From positions 1-23,707 of the forward strand of contig JAPKAW010000006.1 of assembly GCA_028825055.1 (NCBI GenBank): a DNA stretch of 23,707 nt, written 5' to 3'. The notes below the pieces were generated by a model. It did not search any database. It was given only the letters and a program-made list of their open reading frames with translations, and was not told the DNA's origin. This stretch comes from Flavobacteriales bacterium (GTDB lineage: Bacteria; Bacteroidota; Bacteroidia; Flavobacteriales_D; Sanyastnellaceae). How positions within the stretch are numbered: position 1 is the stretch's first letter; every line of letters begins with the position of its first letter. Shown here one piece after another: positions 15,890 through 23,649 of the stretch. The translations under genes were made by a program, and so were the position numbers.

Positions 15890-16069
15890 CTATTTTCTCA
15901 TCGCCTCTTCTACAGATTTAGCCGTATCCAAAACCGTTTTTTTGAGCGGCATCGGTTTCCAATTGAACGTTTTCATTGTTTCGCTAACATCACCGTTGAA
16001 CGTATTTCCAATGAACGGCAGCATGCCTTTGAGATCGTCACATTTCGTTGCTTCAGCAGGATCCCGTTC
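15890..16069 (-). pseudogene. C-terminal remnant of an NAD-dependent epimerase/aldehyde reductase
   Basis: On the minus strand, 59 codons followed by a TAG (15890-15892) read as the end of an extended short-chain dehydrogenase of the dihydroflavonol-reductase/epimerase type. Typical pieces are DDLKGMLPFIGN, then TMKTFNWKPMPLKKTVLDTA, then KSVEEAMRK. An in-frame TGA at 16070-16072 precedes it, and the other frames upstream do not clearly continue the family. The N-terminal Rossmann fold with its GxxGxxG motif is absent. This looks like the stump of a deleted gene lying 215 bp upstream of the aldehyde dehydrogenase. Confidence 0.6.
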
Positions 16070-16197
16070 TCAAGATAAAAATGCATTTCACATCCCCTCT
16101 GCACACAACTCACGCCATAAAAAAGAGCTTGTTTCTCGATGGCCACTAATCCGAATACCACTAATTTCGGGAAGGGAAAATTGAACCCATAAAGCGC

Positions 16198-16599
16198 ATG
16201 TTAAAACGATTGAACCGCGAGAGAATGGAGGAGGTGGTCAAAATGAATCAAGAAATAGGGTCGAGCGTTTTTGTTTTTGAAGGAATCAAAAATGACCTTT
16301 TCTCTCCGACCAAATATTCCATTGCTAGCCTCAGCCCGGACCACATTGAATTTGACACTGTCAATGAAATTGTGAACATCAAATTCGAGTTGAGACAAAA
16401 TGGTATTGCGGGATATTTTAGACTCCACCAAGAAGACTTTTGTTTGTATTGTAAATATGGACAATTGAGTTTCTTGAAAAGCGGGGATGCCTTCGTGATG
16501 CAGTTTCCAAAGCATCTTCTCAAACTAAAAATCAACGAAGTCAAGGCCCATCGGCGGTTTATTCAAAGATTGTACAAGGCCAAAAATCAAGAATTATAA
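16198..16599 (+). CDS. hypothetical protein
   Basis: Not recognised. The 133-residue product has no signal peptide or membrane helix. It is a mixed alpha/beta cytosolic-type sequence (SVFVFEGIKNDLFSPTKYSI, then EIVNIKFELRQNGIAGYFRL) and ends in a strongly basic helix (HLLKLKINEVKAHRRFIQRL). An ATG at 16243 inside the frame (MNQEIGSSVF) is an alternative start. Amino acid composition is normal for a coded protein and the opposite-strand frames look like shadows. It is the only plus-strand gene between the GH30 remnant and the metalloprotease. Confidence 0.6.
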   Translation: MLKRLNRERMEEVVKMNQEIGSSVFVFEGIKNDLFSPTKYSIASLSPDHIEFDTVNEIVNIKFELRQNGIAGYFRLHQEDFCLYCKYGQLSFLKSGDAFVMQFPKHLLKLKINEVKAHRRFIQRLYKAKNQEL

Positions 16600-16660
16600 C
16601 TGAATTTCAGTGCTGAAAAATCGGTCGGTATCCAATCATTGACAACGATGTTTTCGGGAA

Positions 16661-16813
16661 TCATCCATCATTCTCATTCACTGCTTCGTCCACTTTCTTC
16701 TTGACATTGGACGTTTTCGATTGGGATGCATGCGATTGATTGATCATGGCCAATAAACCCCACATGTATAGGACGAAGATGACAAGCCCCACAGCAAACA
16801 TGAGCTTATTCAT
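16661..16813 (-). CDS. 50-residue membrane protein, second gene of an overlapping pair
   Basis: A small protein of 50 residues: one N-terminal membrane helix (MNKLMFAVGLVIFVLYMWGL, then LAMI) followed by a hydrophilic Lys/Glu/Asn-rich tail (SKTSNVKKKVDEAVNENDG). Its ATG overlaps the TGA of the upstream 73-residue gene by 4 nt (ATGA at 16810-16813 on the minus strand). This arrangement usually means translational coupling and is the main evidence that the gene is real. Function unknown; the two products may work together in the membrane. Confidence 0.65.
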   Translation of the reverse strand: MNKLMFAVGLVIFVLYMWGLLAMINQSHASQSKTSNVKKKVDEAVNENDG

Positions 16814-17031
16814 AGCTGATCTTTTCTATCGTTCTCACGAATTTGATTGAGCACCGCCGAGAGTGACAAAATAGAAGGCACCCAAATCCCTACAAAGATT
16901 CCTTCCAACTGGTTGCCTGTAAACCAGAGCGAAACAGAAAAGATGAATGAGACAAATGCGAGTAGTACTGGATAATATTTTAAGAGGCTCTCTTTCATGG
17001 CGATTATTGGGTCATTAACAGAATGGGTCAT
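16810..17031 (-). CDS. small two-helix membrane protein, first gene of an overlapping pair
   Basis: A 73-residue product, or 62 residues if the ATG at 16998 (MKESLLKYYPVLLAF) is used. It has two membrane helices (YYPVLLAFVSFIFSVSLWF and GIFVGIWVPSILSLSAVL) joined by TGNQLE, and a polar C-terminus (NQIRENDRKDQL). Similar short proteins with a FVGIWVPSIL segment are, as far as I recall, common uncharacterised proteins in Bacteroidota. The stop codon overlaps the start of the following 50-residue gene, so the two form an operon. No function known. Confidence 0.7.
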   Translation of the reverse strand: MTHSVNDPIIAMKESLLKYYPVLLAFVSFIFSVSLWFTGNQLEGIFVGIWVPSILSLSAVLNQIRENDRKDQL

Positions 17032-17602
17032 TCACCAAAAACTCCTGTTCTCGGCTTTCGATGGCTCATAGGACTCGGTGATTTCAACTTAGACCCCAAT
17101 CATATGTAAGGATATAACCTTTGGGAGGGCAGATTGTTTCAACCACTCCAAAACACCTCCCGCCTTGCAGATCAAAGGAACAGCGTCAATGATCAAAGGG
17201 GATTCACCAGATCTCCTCGCAAAAACCCGAATATAAATTCACCTCATTTTTTACAAAAAAAATCGTTCTATGCAGTTGAAACGATCCTTCACGCATCTCA
17301 CATGGTGCGGTGGAAATAGTCCCAACCCAAAAGGCAGTATTCATCATTGGGAATTCGGAAATTCTCTAGCGCAGGACTTCGAGATGGACCAACATATTTG
17401 GGCTCGGAATACCTCGAAGTCATCCCCCTTTAAACGCACTATGTGAAACCCACCCCGTAATTAACTAAATGGAATACAGACATTTGATTCATTACATAAG
17501 CCTTGACTCGCCATCATGCGCGGACAAAAACACACTTGACGTTTCCTCTAAAGTAATTCGATCGGCATTGTTGAATGCTGCTGCACGAAGAGTCGACAGC
17601 AC
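17032..17602. other. 571-bp intergenic region
   Basis: No gene is supported with confidence between the small membrane operon and the photolyase stop. A plus-strand frame at 17134-17319 (61 codons) has no protein-like character. On the minus strand a 41-codon frame (17298-17423) looks somewhat more protein-like and is listed separately. No terminator or promoter could be defined. Confidence 0.5.
17298..17423 (-). CDS. candidate 41-residue protein downstream of the photolyase
   Basis: An ATG-started frame on the minus strand, preceded in frame by TAA and by a run AAAGGGGG directly before the ATG. The product (MTSRYSEPKYVGPSRSPALE, then ending CLLGWDYFHRTM) has the balanced, aromatic-rich composition of a real protein but no recognised family. 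The G-run is too close to the ATG for a good ribosome-binding site. It may be a small gene, a remnant, or chance. Confidence 0.25.
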   Translation of the reverse strand: MTSRYSEPKYVGPSRSPALENFRIPNDEYCLLGWDYFHRTM

Positions 17603-19165
17603 CTAATCCCCCTCATCTACATGGCCACTCGAAACGGCGCCTGCAGGCGCAACGTGAACAGCGAGAATCCTATGGGCTTCCGTGCGCACTTTGCCTGACT
17701 TCTTCAACGCCCAAAGACGCTCTCTTGCCGCGCGACTAGCGGAGTCTAAGTCTACCACAGGGTCCAGGTAGGTAGTGTCCAAATCAAGCCATTGACGCTC
17801 CAACGGCGGAATGGTCCAAGGCGCATGAAGGGAATGTGATGGAATTCCATGTAACTCGGGAACCCACATTGAAATAAAAGCTCCTTGAGGATCCCGCTCC
17901 AAACCTTGCTTAACGGGATTGTAAATTCGAATCGTATTGATCCCGGTCACTCCTGCTTGCATCTGGAACTGACTGTAGTGAATTCCCGGTTCAAAATCGA
18001 GAAAGCACCGCGCCAAATGCTCCACACCCGCTTGCCAAGGATGGTCCAAATGGTGTGTCAAAAAACTAACCAGCATGGCACGCATTCGAAAATTGAGATA
18101 TCCCGTGGCGATGACACAGCGCATACACGCGTCAACAAGTGGAACGCCGGTCATTCCATCCTTCCACGCTTGAAGTGTTGCCGGTGTGCCTTGATAAACA
18201 ACCCCACGGTAACCTCGATTGACCGATTCAAACTCCATGCGATCCTCAGCTTCAAATTTTTGAATAAAATGTCCTTGCCAACGCAGTCGACTGCCAAAGG
18301 CCTTCAAATCGGTTTTAGCTCCGGGCACACTAGCCTTTTTGTACGCATGAAAAACCTGGCGCATGCTCAAGCAACCCCAAGCGAGATATGCAGACAGTCG
18401 ACTGCACGATTGTCTGCTCGCAAGGGGCTGACCGATTTGTCGGCGGTATCCCTTGACTCGGCCCTCAAAAAATGACTGCATGTAACGGTGCGCATGGCCT
18501 TCACCTCCCATTTGAAATGGTCCCAGCAGACCAGGGTCTTCATCATGAGCCACCAAAGGACAATCAACAATTCGGAAATGCTCTGGCCATGAAATCGCAG
18601 CAAGGGTTATTCCTCTTAAACACGAAAGCGAGATAGGTTTTGTCAACCGAGCCAGCATGGTGGCATGCCACTCCGTTGCCCAGCCATCTCGAGAACGTCG
18701 CCCCCTTTGCACAGCTTGTTGCGGTGTCTCAATCCACTTGATTTCATTGCGATCGCACCACAATTGAAGTGCCTTGTCGCGATCATAGGTATGTCGTAGC
18801 CCCGTCTCCTCGTAGCTGTAAATTCCGCGAATTGCGAATTCTTCAGACAACCACTCAAAGCATTCCAATGCATCGGCATGAATACCCTCCACGTTTACAG
18901 GCCAACCCAAATCCGCAACCTCTTCTTGCATTGAAGCCCACGCCTGCCAACGGAATTTAAGATGCCGATTAGCGGTCGTAGGATGCCTCAGATTGGAAGG
19001 CTCGAAAATATGGAGCAAAAGAACGGAGTGTCCTGCTTCTGCAGCGAATTTCAAAGCATTGGCTAGAGGCTCGTGATCCCGAAGCCTTAAGTCTCGTTTA
19101 AACCAAACAATGTGGATGTTCTCTGCTAATTCCGGTGGCACAGAAATTGAACCCCTTTGCCTCAT
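17603..19165 (-). CDS. deoxyribodipyrimidine photolyase / cryptochrome family protein
   Basis: FAD-dependent photolyase/cryptochrome family protein, expected to repair UV-induced pyrimidine dimers with blue light or to act as a light sensor. The 520-residue product has the N-terminal Rossmann-like photolyase domain from about residue 16 (IHIVWFKRDLRLRDHEPLAN, then LLLHIFEPS). The all-helical FAD-binding domain covers about 240-450, with SRLSAYLAWGCLSMRQVFHA, SRLRWQGHFIQKFE, GVPLVDACMRCVIATGYLNF and the RIYNPVKQG segment. The QFQMQAGVTGINTIRIYNP form differs from classical class I photolyases (NWQWVAGTGVD...) and fits the branch common in Bacteroidota and cyanobacteria. Whether it repairs DNA or signals cannot be told. 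ATG at 19165 is used; about 15 residues precede the conserved core. Transcribed alone. Confidence 0.92.
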   Translation of the reverse strand: MRQRGSISVPPELAENIHIVWFKRDLRLRDHEPLANALKFAAEAGHSVLLLHIFEPSNLRHPTTANRHLKFRWQAWASMQEEVADLGWPVNVEGIHADALECFEWLSEEFAIRGIYSYEETGLRHTYDRDKALQLWCDRNEIKWIETPQQAVQRGRRSRDGWATEWHATMLARLTKPISLSCLRGITLAAISWPEHFRIVDCPLVAHDEDPGLLGPFQMGGEGHAHRYMQSFFEGRVKGYRRQIGQPLASRQSCSRLSAYLAWGCLSMRQVFHAYKKASVPGAKTDLKAFGSRLRWQGHFIQKFEAEDRMEFESVNRGYRGVVYQGTPATLQAWKDGMTGVPLVDACMRCVIATGYLNFRMRAMLVSFLTHHLDHPWQAGVEHLARCFLDFEPGIHYSQFQMQAGVTGINTIRIYNPVKQGLERDPQGAFISMWVPELHGIPSHSLHAPWTIPPLERQWLDLDTTYLDPVVDLDSASRAARERLWALKKSGKVRTEAHRILAVHVAPAGAVSSGHVDEGD

Positions 19166-19209
19166 GGAAGGTTCAATTGAAGCAATTGATTTTGAATCTT
19201 AGAAACGTT

Positions 19210-19267
19210 TAGCGGAACCAAAATGGCAACAACGGCATACAACGAGTGGAAAGCACCAAACCAAACT
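19210..19267 (+). repeat. dispersed direct repeat, copy 1
   Basis: This segment aligns without gaps to 23650-23707 (offset 4440 bp) with about 45 of 57 positions identical. The best part is ACAACGAGTGGA inside AACGGCATACAACGAGTGGA versus AACGGCTTACAACGAGTGGA. It lies in the intergenic region upstream of the photolyase. Confidence 0.65.
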
Positions 19268-19424
19268 ATTCCCTTATAGAATCGGGGTGCGATTTGGTTA
19301 GGCTCCTTAGAACTGCAAGATCAACGGCTTGTGATCACTGTACTCTTACCACTCCTTTAGATTGCCAACCGACATCCTAGAAAGGCGTTCGCAAAACCAC
19401 TCACCTACCCGCTAATTCTTCTCT

Positions 19425-19634
19425 TTATTTTAAACCCCGATTTTTTTTCGAGGCTCGACGATATACCATGAAGCCAAGGAGCATCAGAATGATACTTCCG
19501 GCCACTCTTCCCGCATTGTAAGAGTTAGACTCTTCGAGCCCTTTAATCTGCAGCAATTGATAGACCGCAATTCCCATCATGACAATGGACACCAAAAATG
19601 TTAAAGCTTTTCTCCGGTTATTCATCCTTACCAT
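19425..19634 (-). CDS. small two-helix membrane protein
   Basis: A 69-residue (or 66 from the ATG at 19625) hypothetical protein with two hydrophobic helices (ALTFLVSIVMMGIAVYQLLQ and VAGSIILMLLGFMVYRR) and a basic C-terminus (ASKKNRGLK), so both ends are probably cytoplasmic. It begins 10 bp beyond the terminator that follows the Bor-family lipoprotein gene. It is therefore either separately transcribed or expressed by read-through. Function unknown. Confidence 0.6.
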   Translation of the reverse strand: MVRMNNRRKALTFLVSIVMMGIAVYQLLQIKGLEESNSYNAGRVAGSIILMLLGFMVYRRASKKNRGLK

Positions 19635-19644
19635 GGTTTCAACA

Positions 19645-19670
19645 AAAAAGGCAGCGAATGCTGCCTTTTT
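19645..19670 (-). terminator. strong rho-independent terminator after the Bor-like gene
   Basis: AAAAAGGCAGC and GCTGCCTTTTT form a perfect 11-bp stem with a 4-nt loop. On the minus strand the T-run follows the GC-rich stem 20 nt past the lipoprotein stop. The structure is symmetric (A-run and T-run), so it could act in both directions. Confidence 0.85.
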
Positions 19671-19689
19671 ATTATCAAAGTCGTTTCAA

Positions 19690-19971
19690 TTATTTTGTAA
19701 TGACTGTGGTGGTGGGATTGTAAATACCAAAAGTCAGTGAATTAATCAATCCGTCGATGAATGTATGCGATGTCATCACCTGGTAATTCTCAGCGCCTCC
19801 TGCCATTAGATGTGGGTTAGAAGTCGCAATTGGAACCAAACCGTACACTACAAAGTGATTTTTCTCTTTGACTTCAACGCCCGTTTGCGGACCATTTCCA
19901 ACCATATAGGTATGTGTATAGCAAGAGGATAACATTAGGACCATGGCTCCAAAGAAGAGGAAGTTTTTCAT
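19690..19971 (-). CDS. Bor-family lipoprotein
   Basis: A 93-residue lipoprotein: signal peptide and lipobox (MKNFLFFGAMVLMLSSC) with the lipidated Cys at position 17. A short domain follows that matches the Bor pattern: YTHTYMVGNGPQTG, VVYGLVPIATSNPHLMAGGA, and a hydrophobic end (SHTFIDGLINSLTFGIYNPT). Bor was first described from phage lambda, where it is linked to serum resistance. Chromosomal relatives in Bacteroidota are of unknown role. It is likely anchored in the outer membrane or faces the periplasm. It is transcribed on its own and ends at a strong terminator. Confidence 0.78.
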   Translation of the reverse strand: MKNFLFFGAMVLMLSSCYTHTYMVGNGPQTGVEVKEKNHFVVYGLVPIATSNPHLMAGGAENYQVMTSHTFIDGLINSLTFGIYNPTTTVITK

Positions 19972-20252
19972 GTTTTGTATGTTTTATTTTTGGCAATGTA
20001 GTAAAACAAATAGTTGAATTGCGCCTTTAAAACTTCGAGTACCACTCACGCAGCATTCGTACGTTCCATTTAGAACTAGCGGAAGTCTAGCTTTCTTTTG
20101 GACTTCAATGAGTTCATGGGTTGAAAATCAATCGAATCAGAAGGTGCACTCAAACAAATAATTCATCCATCGACGTTTTAGCCGAAATGGTTCAAAAATT
20201 ATCGTTTAATGGTGTAAATTGAGGCAGACGACTTACCAAATACGCCGATTAC

Positions 20253-23200
20253 ATGAAACAGCACCCCACCATTGCAATGCGTTCAATTCAATTGATCAGT
20301 TGCGTTTTCATCTTGTGCCTTTGCCTTGGATCAGCGCAAGCACAAACGACTTCATTCTGGGCTGACAGTGAGCTTTCTCTTGAGCAAAAGGAACTCACCG
20401 AAGCAGCTGCTTATCGCGCACTCAACGTTGATCAATTGGCCCTCGCAGAAATTTTAAAAAATGCTCCGTCACAAGAGGCCATGCTGGCCAGTCAATCTGC
20501 AGTGATCATCTCATTTCCAATGCCCAACGGCGAAAACTTGGATTTTAAGGTTGTTGAAGCGTCTGTGATGTCAGCAGCTTTGCAGAATCGCTTTCCAAAC
20601 ATTCGTTCCTACCGAGGTGTTGGACTTGACAACCCACTTCAGCAGGCACATTTCGACTTGAGCCCAAACGGACTGCATGCTATGATTTTAAGAGAAGGCA
20701 GCACCGTATATATTGATCCGGTGCGCGATTCTGCTTCACCAGAGAAACATATCAGCTACACGCGCGAAGCCTTCTTCAAGGGAAGTTCAAAAACGTGGGA
20801 TGGCTGCACGGCCCTGCACGCAGGTGAAAAAGCTCCCTCAACGTTCTCATCCGAACAGCATTCAGATCTCACACCGGTCCAAATGGGCTCTCAACAGTTC
20901 CCATCGCCCGTACTTCCTCTCATGACGGAAAATGGCGAGGAGTTACGGACCTATCGACTTGCGTTGGCTTGTACCGGCGAATACGCACAGTTTCACGGAG
21001 GCACGGTTAGCGGCGCTCTCGCTGCAATGAATACCTCCATGGTTCGTGTCAATGGGGTGTTCGAACGAGACATCGCAGTGCGCATGATCATCGTGGACGA
21101 CAACGATCAATTGGTCTTTCTCAATGCAACAACAGATCCTTACACCAACAACAATGGTGGCACGATGCTCGGACAAAACATCAACACCTGCAACAGCGTC
21201 ATCGGATTAGGCAACTATGACATCGGACACGTATTTTCCACCGGTGGTGGCGGAGTCGCGTATCTCCAGTCGCCCTGTGGCAGCAACAAAGCAGGTGGTG
21301 TTACTGGACAAGGCTCACCCGTAGGCGACCCTTTTGATATCGACTATGTGTGCCATGAAATGGGCCATCAATTTGGCGGAAACCACACCCAAAACAACAG
21401 TTGCAACCGGTCATCGGGAGCAGCATACGAGCCGGGATCTGCCAGCACAATCATGGGTTATGCAGGGATTTGCTCTCCCAATCTTCAAAGCAATTCGGAT
21501 GATCATTTTCACAACCACAGTTGCAATGAGATGATTGCCTTTACCGTGAATGGAACTGGAAACTCGTGCGCATTGATCTCTTCAACCAGCAATGTTCCGC
21601 CCACTGTGGAAGCGGGAACCAATGGGTTGGTCATTCCGGCATCTACGCCGTTCGAACTGACCGCTACGGGTAGCGATTCGGACGGTGGAACAATCACTTA
21701 CAATTGGGAAGAATACGACCTCGGTCCAGCAACGGCTTCTGGAGACAATAACCTCACGAACCCATCTGGAAATCAGCCCATCTTCAGATCTTGGCCATCG
21801 TCGACAAGCCCAACGCGTGTATTTCCGCGTGTCGCCGACTTGGTCAATGGAACGACCACCATTGGAGAACATTTGCCGACCTACTCGCGTCAATTGAATT
21901 TCAAGTGCACAGTTCGAGACAACCAATTGAACGGTGGAGGATTTGCGGACGACCTCCTCACCATGAGTGTGGATGGCTCATCGGGACCCTTTATTGTGAA
22001 CGCTCCAAATGGCGGTGAGACGCTGAGTGCTGAAGATTCTGCCGCTATCACGTGGGACGTTGCCGGAACCAATACAGGTGGCGTGAATTGCGCCACCGTC
22101 GACGTCTATCTTTCTGTGGACGGAGGCTACACATGGCCTTACGAGTTAGCGACCAACGTCTCAAACAACGGATCAGCGACTGTTACGTTGCCCAATGTCC
22201 TTTCATCTTCAGCTCGCATCAAAATCAAAGGCACGAACCATGTCTTCTTCGACATCTCCAATGGCAATTTCGCCATCGAAGAAAACGCTTGCCCGGACTG
22301 CGGATGCACGGATGAAACGGCTTGCAACTATGATCCGAGTGCTACGACCGATGATGGCAGCTGCATTCTTCAAGAACCTTGTTCTTGTGAGCTCACAGGA
22401 AATCAAGTAGCGAGCCTCTCTGGTGGCGAAACAAGTGAGCCTTTAACGCAATCTGCAACATCCCTTGCCCCACTGACAACCATTGCAATTGAACTAGAAT
22501 TTGACAATACTGGCAATACCTCGAGCTGGGCAGCCGATATGGCGATGGCCATTACCTCTCCTTCAGGTGAGTGCATCTCCTTTGGCGGTTACAACGGCTC
22601 TCCTGATGGCTGTACAAGCTTGGGGAACTATCAAGTGGTGTGGCCTGCGACATGGGCTGTTTCCGCCAATGGAAACTACGCCGCCACGGTCGATATATCT
22701 GGAGCGAACTTGAGCGGTTCAGGCGATTGGAGCGTCGTTCTTCACAATGGCTATGGCGCCTCTAATGGAACAAGCTACCAAGTAAACTGGATCATTCAAG
22801 ATTTGTGCCCAGAAGACACCGTCATTGATGGCTGCACGGATGAAACGGCTTGCAATTATGATGAGAATGCGAGCAATGACGACGACTCCTGCACCTACGC
22901 GACTGAAGGATTGGATTGCGCAGGCAACTGCGTGAACGACCAAGACGAAGATGGCATATGTGACGAATTGGAAGTCGTCGGTTGCACAGATGCGGATGCT
23001 TGCAATTATAACGGCGCTGCCACCGACGAAAACGACTCATGTACTTACGCAAGCGCAGGATATGATTGCGATGGAAACTGCATCTTGGACACCGACGGTG
23101 ATGGCCAACCAGATTGTGAGACCCTCACTTGTGCGGAAGACTTGAATGGCAACGGAATGATCGAGGTTTCAGATGTTCTAATCTTTCTTGGAGACTTTGG

Positions 23201-23297
23201 ATGCAACGAAAACTGCACCGCTGACATCGATGGAGATGGTTCAGTTGGAGTCAGTGACATTCTGCTCCTATTGGCCGCATTTGGCGAAGAGTGCTGA
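20253..23297 (+). CDS. large secreted reprolysin-like zinc metalloprotease
   Basis: A 1014-residue secreted metzincin (M12-like). After a signal peptide (SIQLISCVFILCLCLGSAQA) comes a propeptide to about residue 225. The catalytic domain (about 228-440) contains the zinc motif CHEMGHQFGGNH (H368, E369, H372, H378) and the Met-turn IMGYAG (M401). An Ig/PKD-like and a further beta domain follow at about 445-675. A first cysteine repeat (GCTDETACNYDPSATTDDGS) lies near 683, a P-domain-like beta module at about 705-850, and two more cysteine repeats near 860 and 909. The C-terminal 57 residues are a dockerin-like pair of calcium loops (DLNGNGMIEVSDVLIFLGDF and DIDGDGSVGVSDILLLLAAF) between cysteines. 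There is no YPNP-type sorting domain, so the dockerin-like end may serve in its place. It would degrade extracellular protein. The start at 20253 precedes the signal peptide by about 12 residues; the ATG at 20277 is an alternative. Confidence 0.92.
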   Translation: MKQHPTIAMRSIQLISCVFILCLCLGSAQAQTTSFWADSELSLEQKELTEAAAYRALNVDQLALAEILKNAPSQEAMLASQSAVIISFPMPNGENLDFKVVEASVMSAALQNRFPNIRSYRGVGLDNPLQQAHFDLSPNGLHAMILREGSTVYIDPVRDSASPEKHISYTREAFFKGSSKTWDGCTALHAGEKAPSTFSSEQHSDLTPVQMGSQQFPSPVLPLMTENGEELRTYRLALACTGEYAQFHGGTVSGALAAMNTSMVRVNGVFERDIAVRMIIVDDNDQLVFLNATTDPYTNNNGGTMLGQNINTCNSVIGLGNYDIGHVFSTGGGGVAYLQSPCGSNKAGGVTGQGSPVGDPFDIDYVCHEMGHQFGGNHTQNNSCNRSSGAAYEPGSASTIMGYAGICSPNLQSNSDDHFHNHSCNEMIAFTVNGTGNSCALISSTSNVPPTVEAGTNGLVIPASTPFELTATGSDSDGGTITYNWEEYDLGPATASGDNNLTNPSGNQPIFRSWPSSTSPTRVFPRVADLVNGTTTIGEHLPTYSRQLNFKCTVRDNQLNGGGFADDLLTMSVDGSSGPFIVNAPNGGETLSAEDSAAITWDVAGTNTGGVNCATVDVYLSVDGGYTWPYELATNVSNNGSATVTLPNVLSSSARIKIKGTNHVFFDISNGNFAIEENACPDCGCTDETACNYDPSATTDDGSCILQEPCSCELTGNQVASLSGGETSEPLTQSATSLAPLTTIAIELEFDNTGNTSSWAADMAMAITSPSGECISFGGYNGSPDGCTSLGNYQVVWPATWAVSANGNYAATVDISGANLSGSGDWSVVLHNGYGASNGTSYQVNWIIQDLCPEDTVIDGCTDETACNYDENASNDDDSCTYATEGLDCAGNCVNDQDEDGICDELEVVGCTDADACNYNGAATDENDSCTYASAGYDCDGNCILDTDGDGQPDCETLTCAEDLNGNGMIEVSDVLIFLGDFGCNENCTADIDGDGSVGVSDILLLLAAFGEEC
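22305..22327 (+). repeat. 23-bp coding repeat inside the metalloprotease gene, copy 1
   Basis: A 23-bp stretch encoding part of the CTDETACNY motif is identical at 22833-22855, within two cysteine-repeat modules of the protease. Identity at the DNA level over a variable linker suggests recent duplication or gene conversion between modules. Confidence 0.8.
22833..22855 (+). repeat. 23-bp coding repeat inside the metalloprotease gene, copy 2
   Basis: Identical to 22305-22327. A third, more diverged module (GCTDADACNYNGAATDENDS) lies near nt 22980. Confidence 0.8.
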
Positions 23298-23649
23298 CGA
23301 CTCAAGAATTGGTTCACGAACTGATGGGGAAGGACCGAAAAAACCGAGCATTGATTCGTCTTACCTTGCTCACTGCCCCCCTTTTGCCTCTTCGCTTAAA
23401 TAAACGAAAGATGCGTTGAGGGTGCCATTCATGGTGCTTTCTAATGTCCCTTCGAACATGCCATCAGAATAGCCCAATTACAAGCAAAGGAATAACGTAA
23501 TTCCTCAACTCCAGAGTTCAGCACCCTTCGCGTCACACTATGCGTCACGTTTTTAGAATTGATCTCATTGAAAAAGACTCGAAACAGCGGGAGTCGCAAA
23601 GGGCTAACCCTAAAAGAAATACTCGCATCACAATCAATTTGGTTAAAGC
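23298..23649. other. intergenic region at the right end
   Basis: About 350 bp after the protease stop with no convincing gene. A minus-strand frame at 23370-23459 (29 codons from ATG, MFEGTLESTMNGTLNASFVY) reads like a protein end but has a stop just upstream and no recognised family. No clear terminator was found directly after the protease. Confidence 0.45.

Noticed and set aside
15882..16184. 100-codon plus-strand frame upstream of the hypothetical gene at 16198
   Set aside because: The minus strand here reads as an epimerase C-terminus over 15890-16069; the plus frame is its shadow.
17089..17235. 49 open minus-strand codons reading ESPLIIDAVPLICKAGGVLE in part
   Set aside because: Looks somewhat protein-like but has no start codon in a usable place and no recognised family.
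17885..18475. 196-codon plus-strand frame antisense to the photolyase
   Set aside because: It is fully within the photolyase FAD-binding domain and not protein-like.
23370..23459. 29-codon minus-strand frame resembling a protein C-terminus
   Set aside because: A stop lies just upstream and adjacent frames do not extend it; too short to call.
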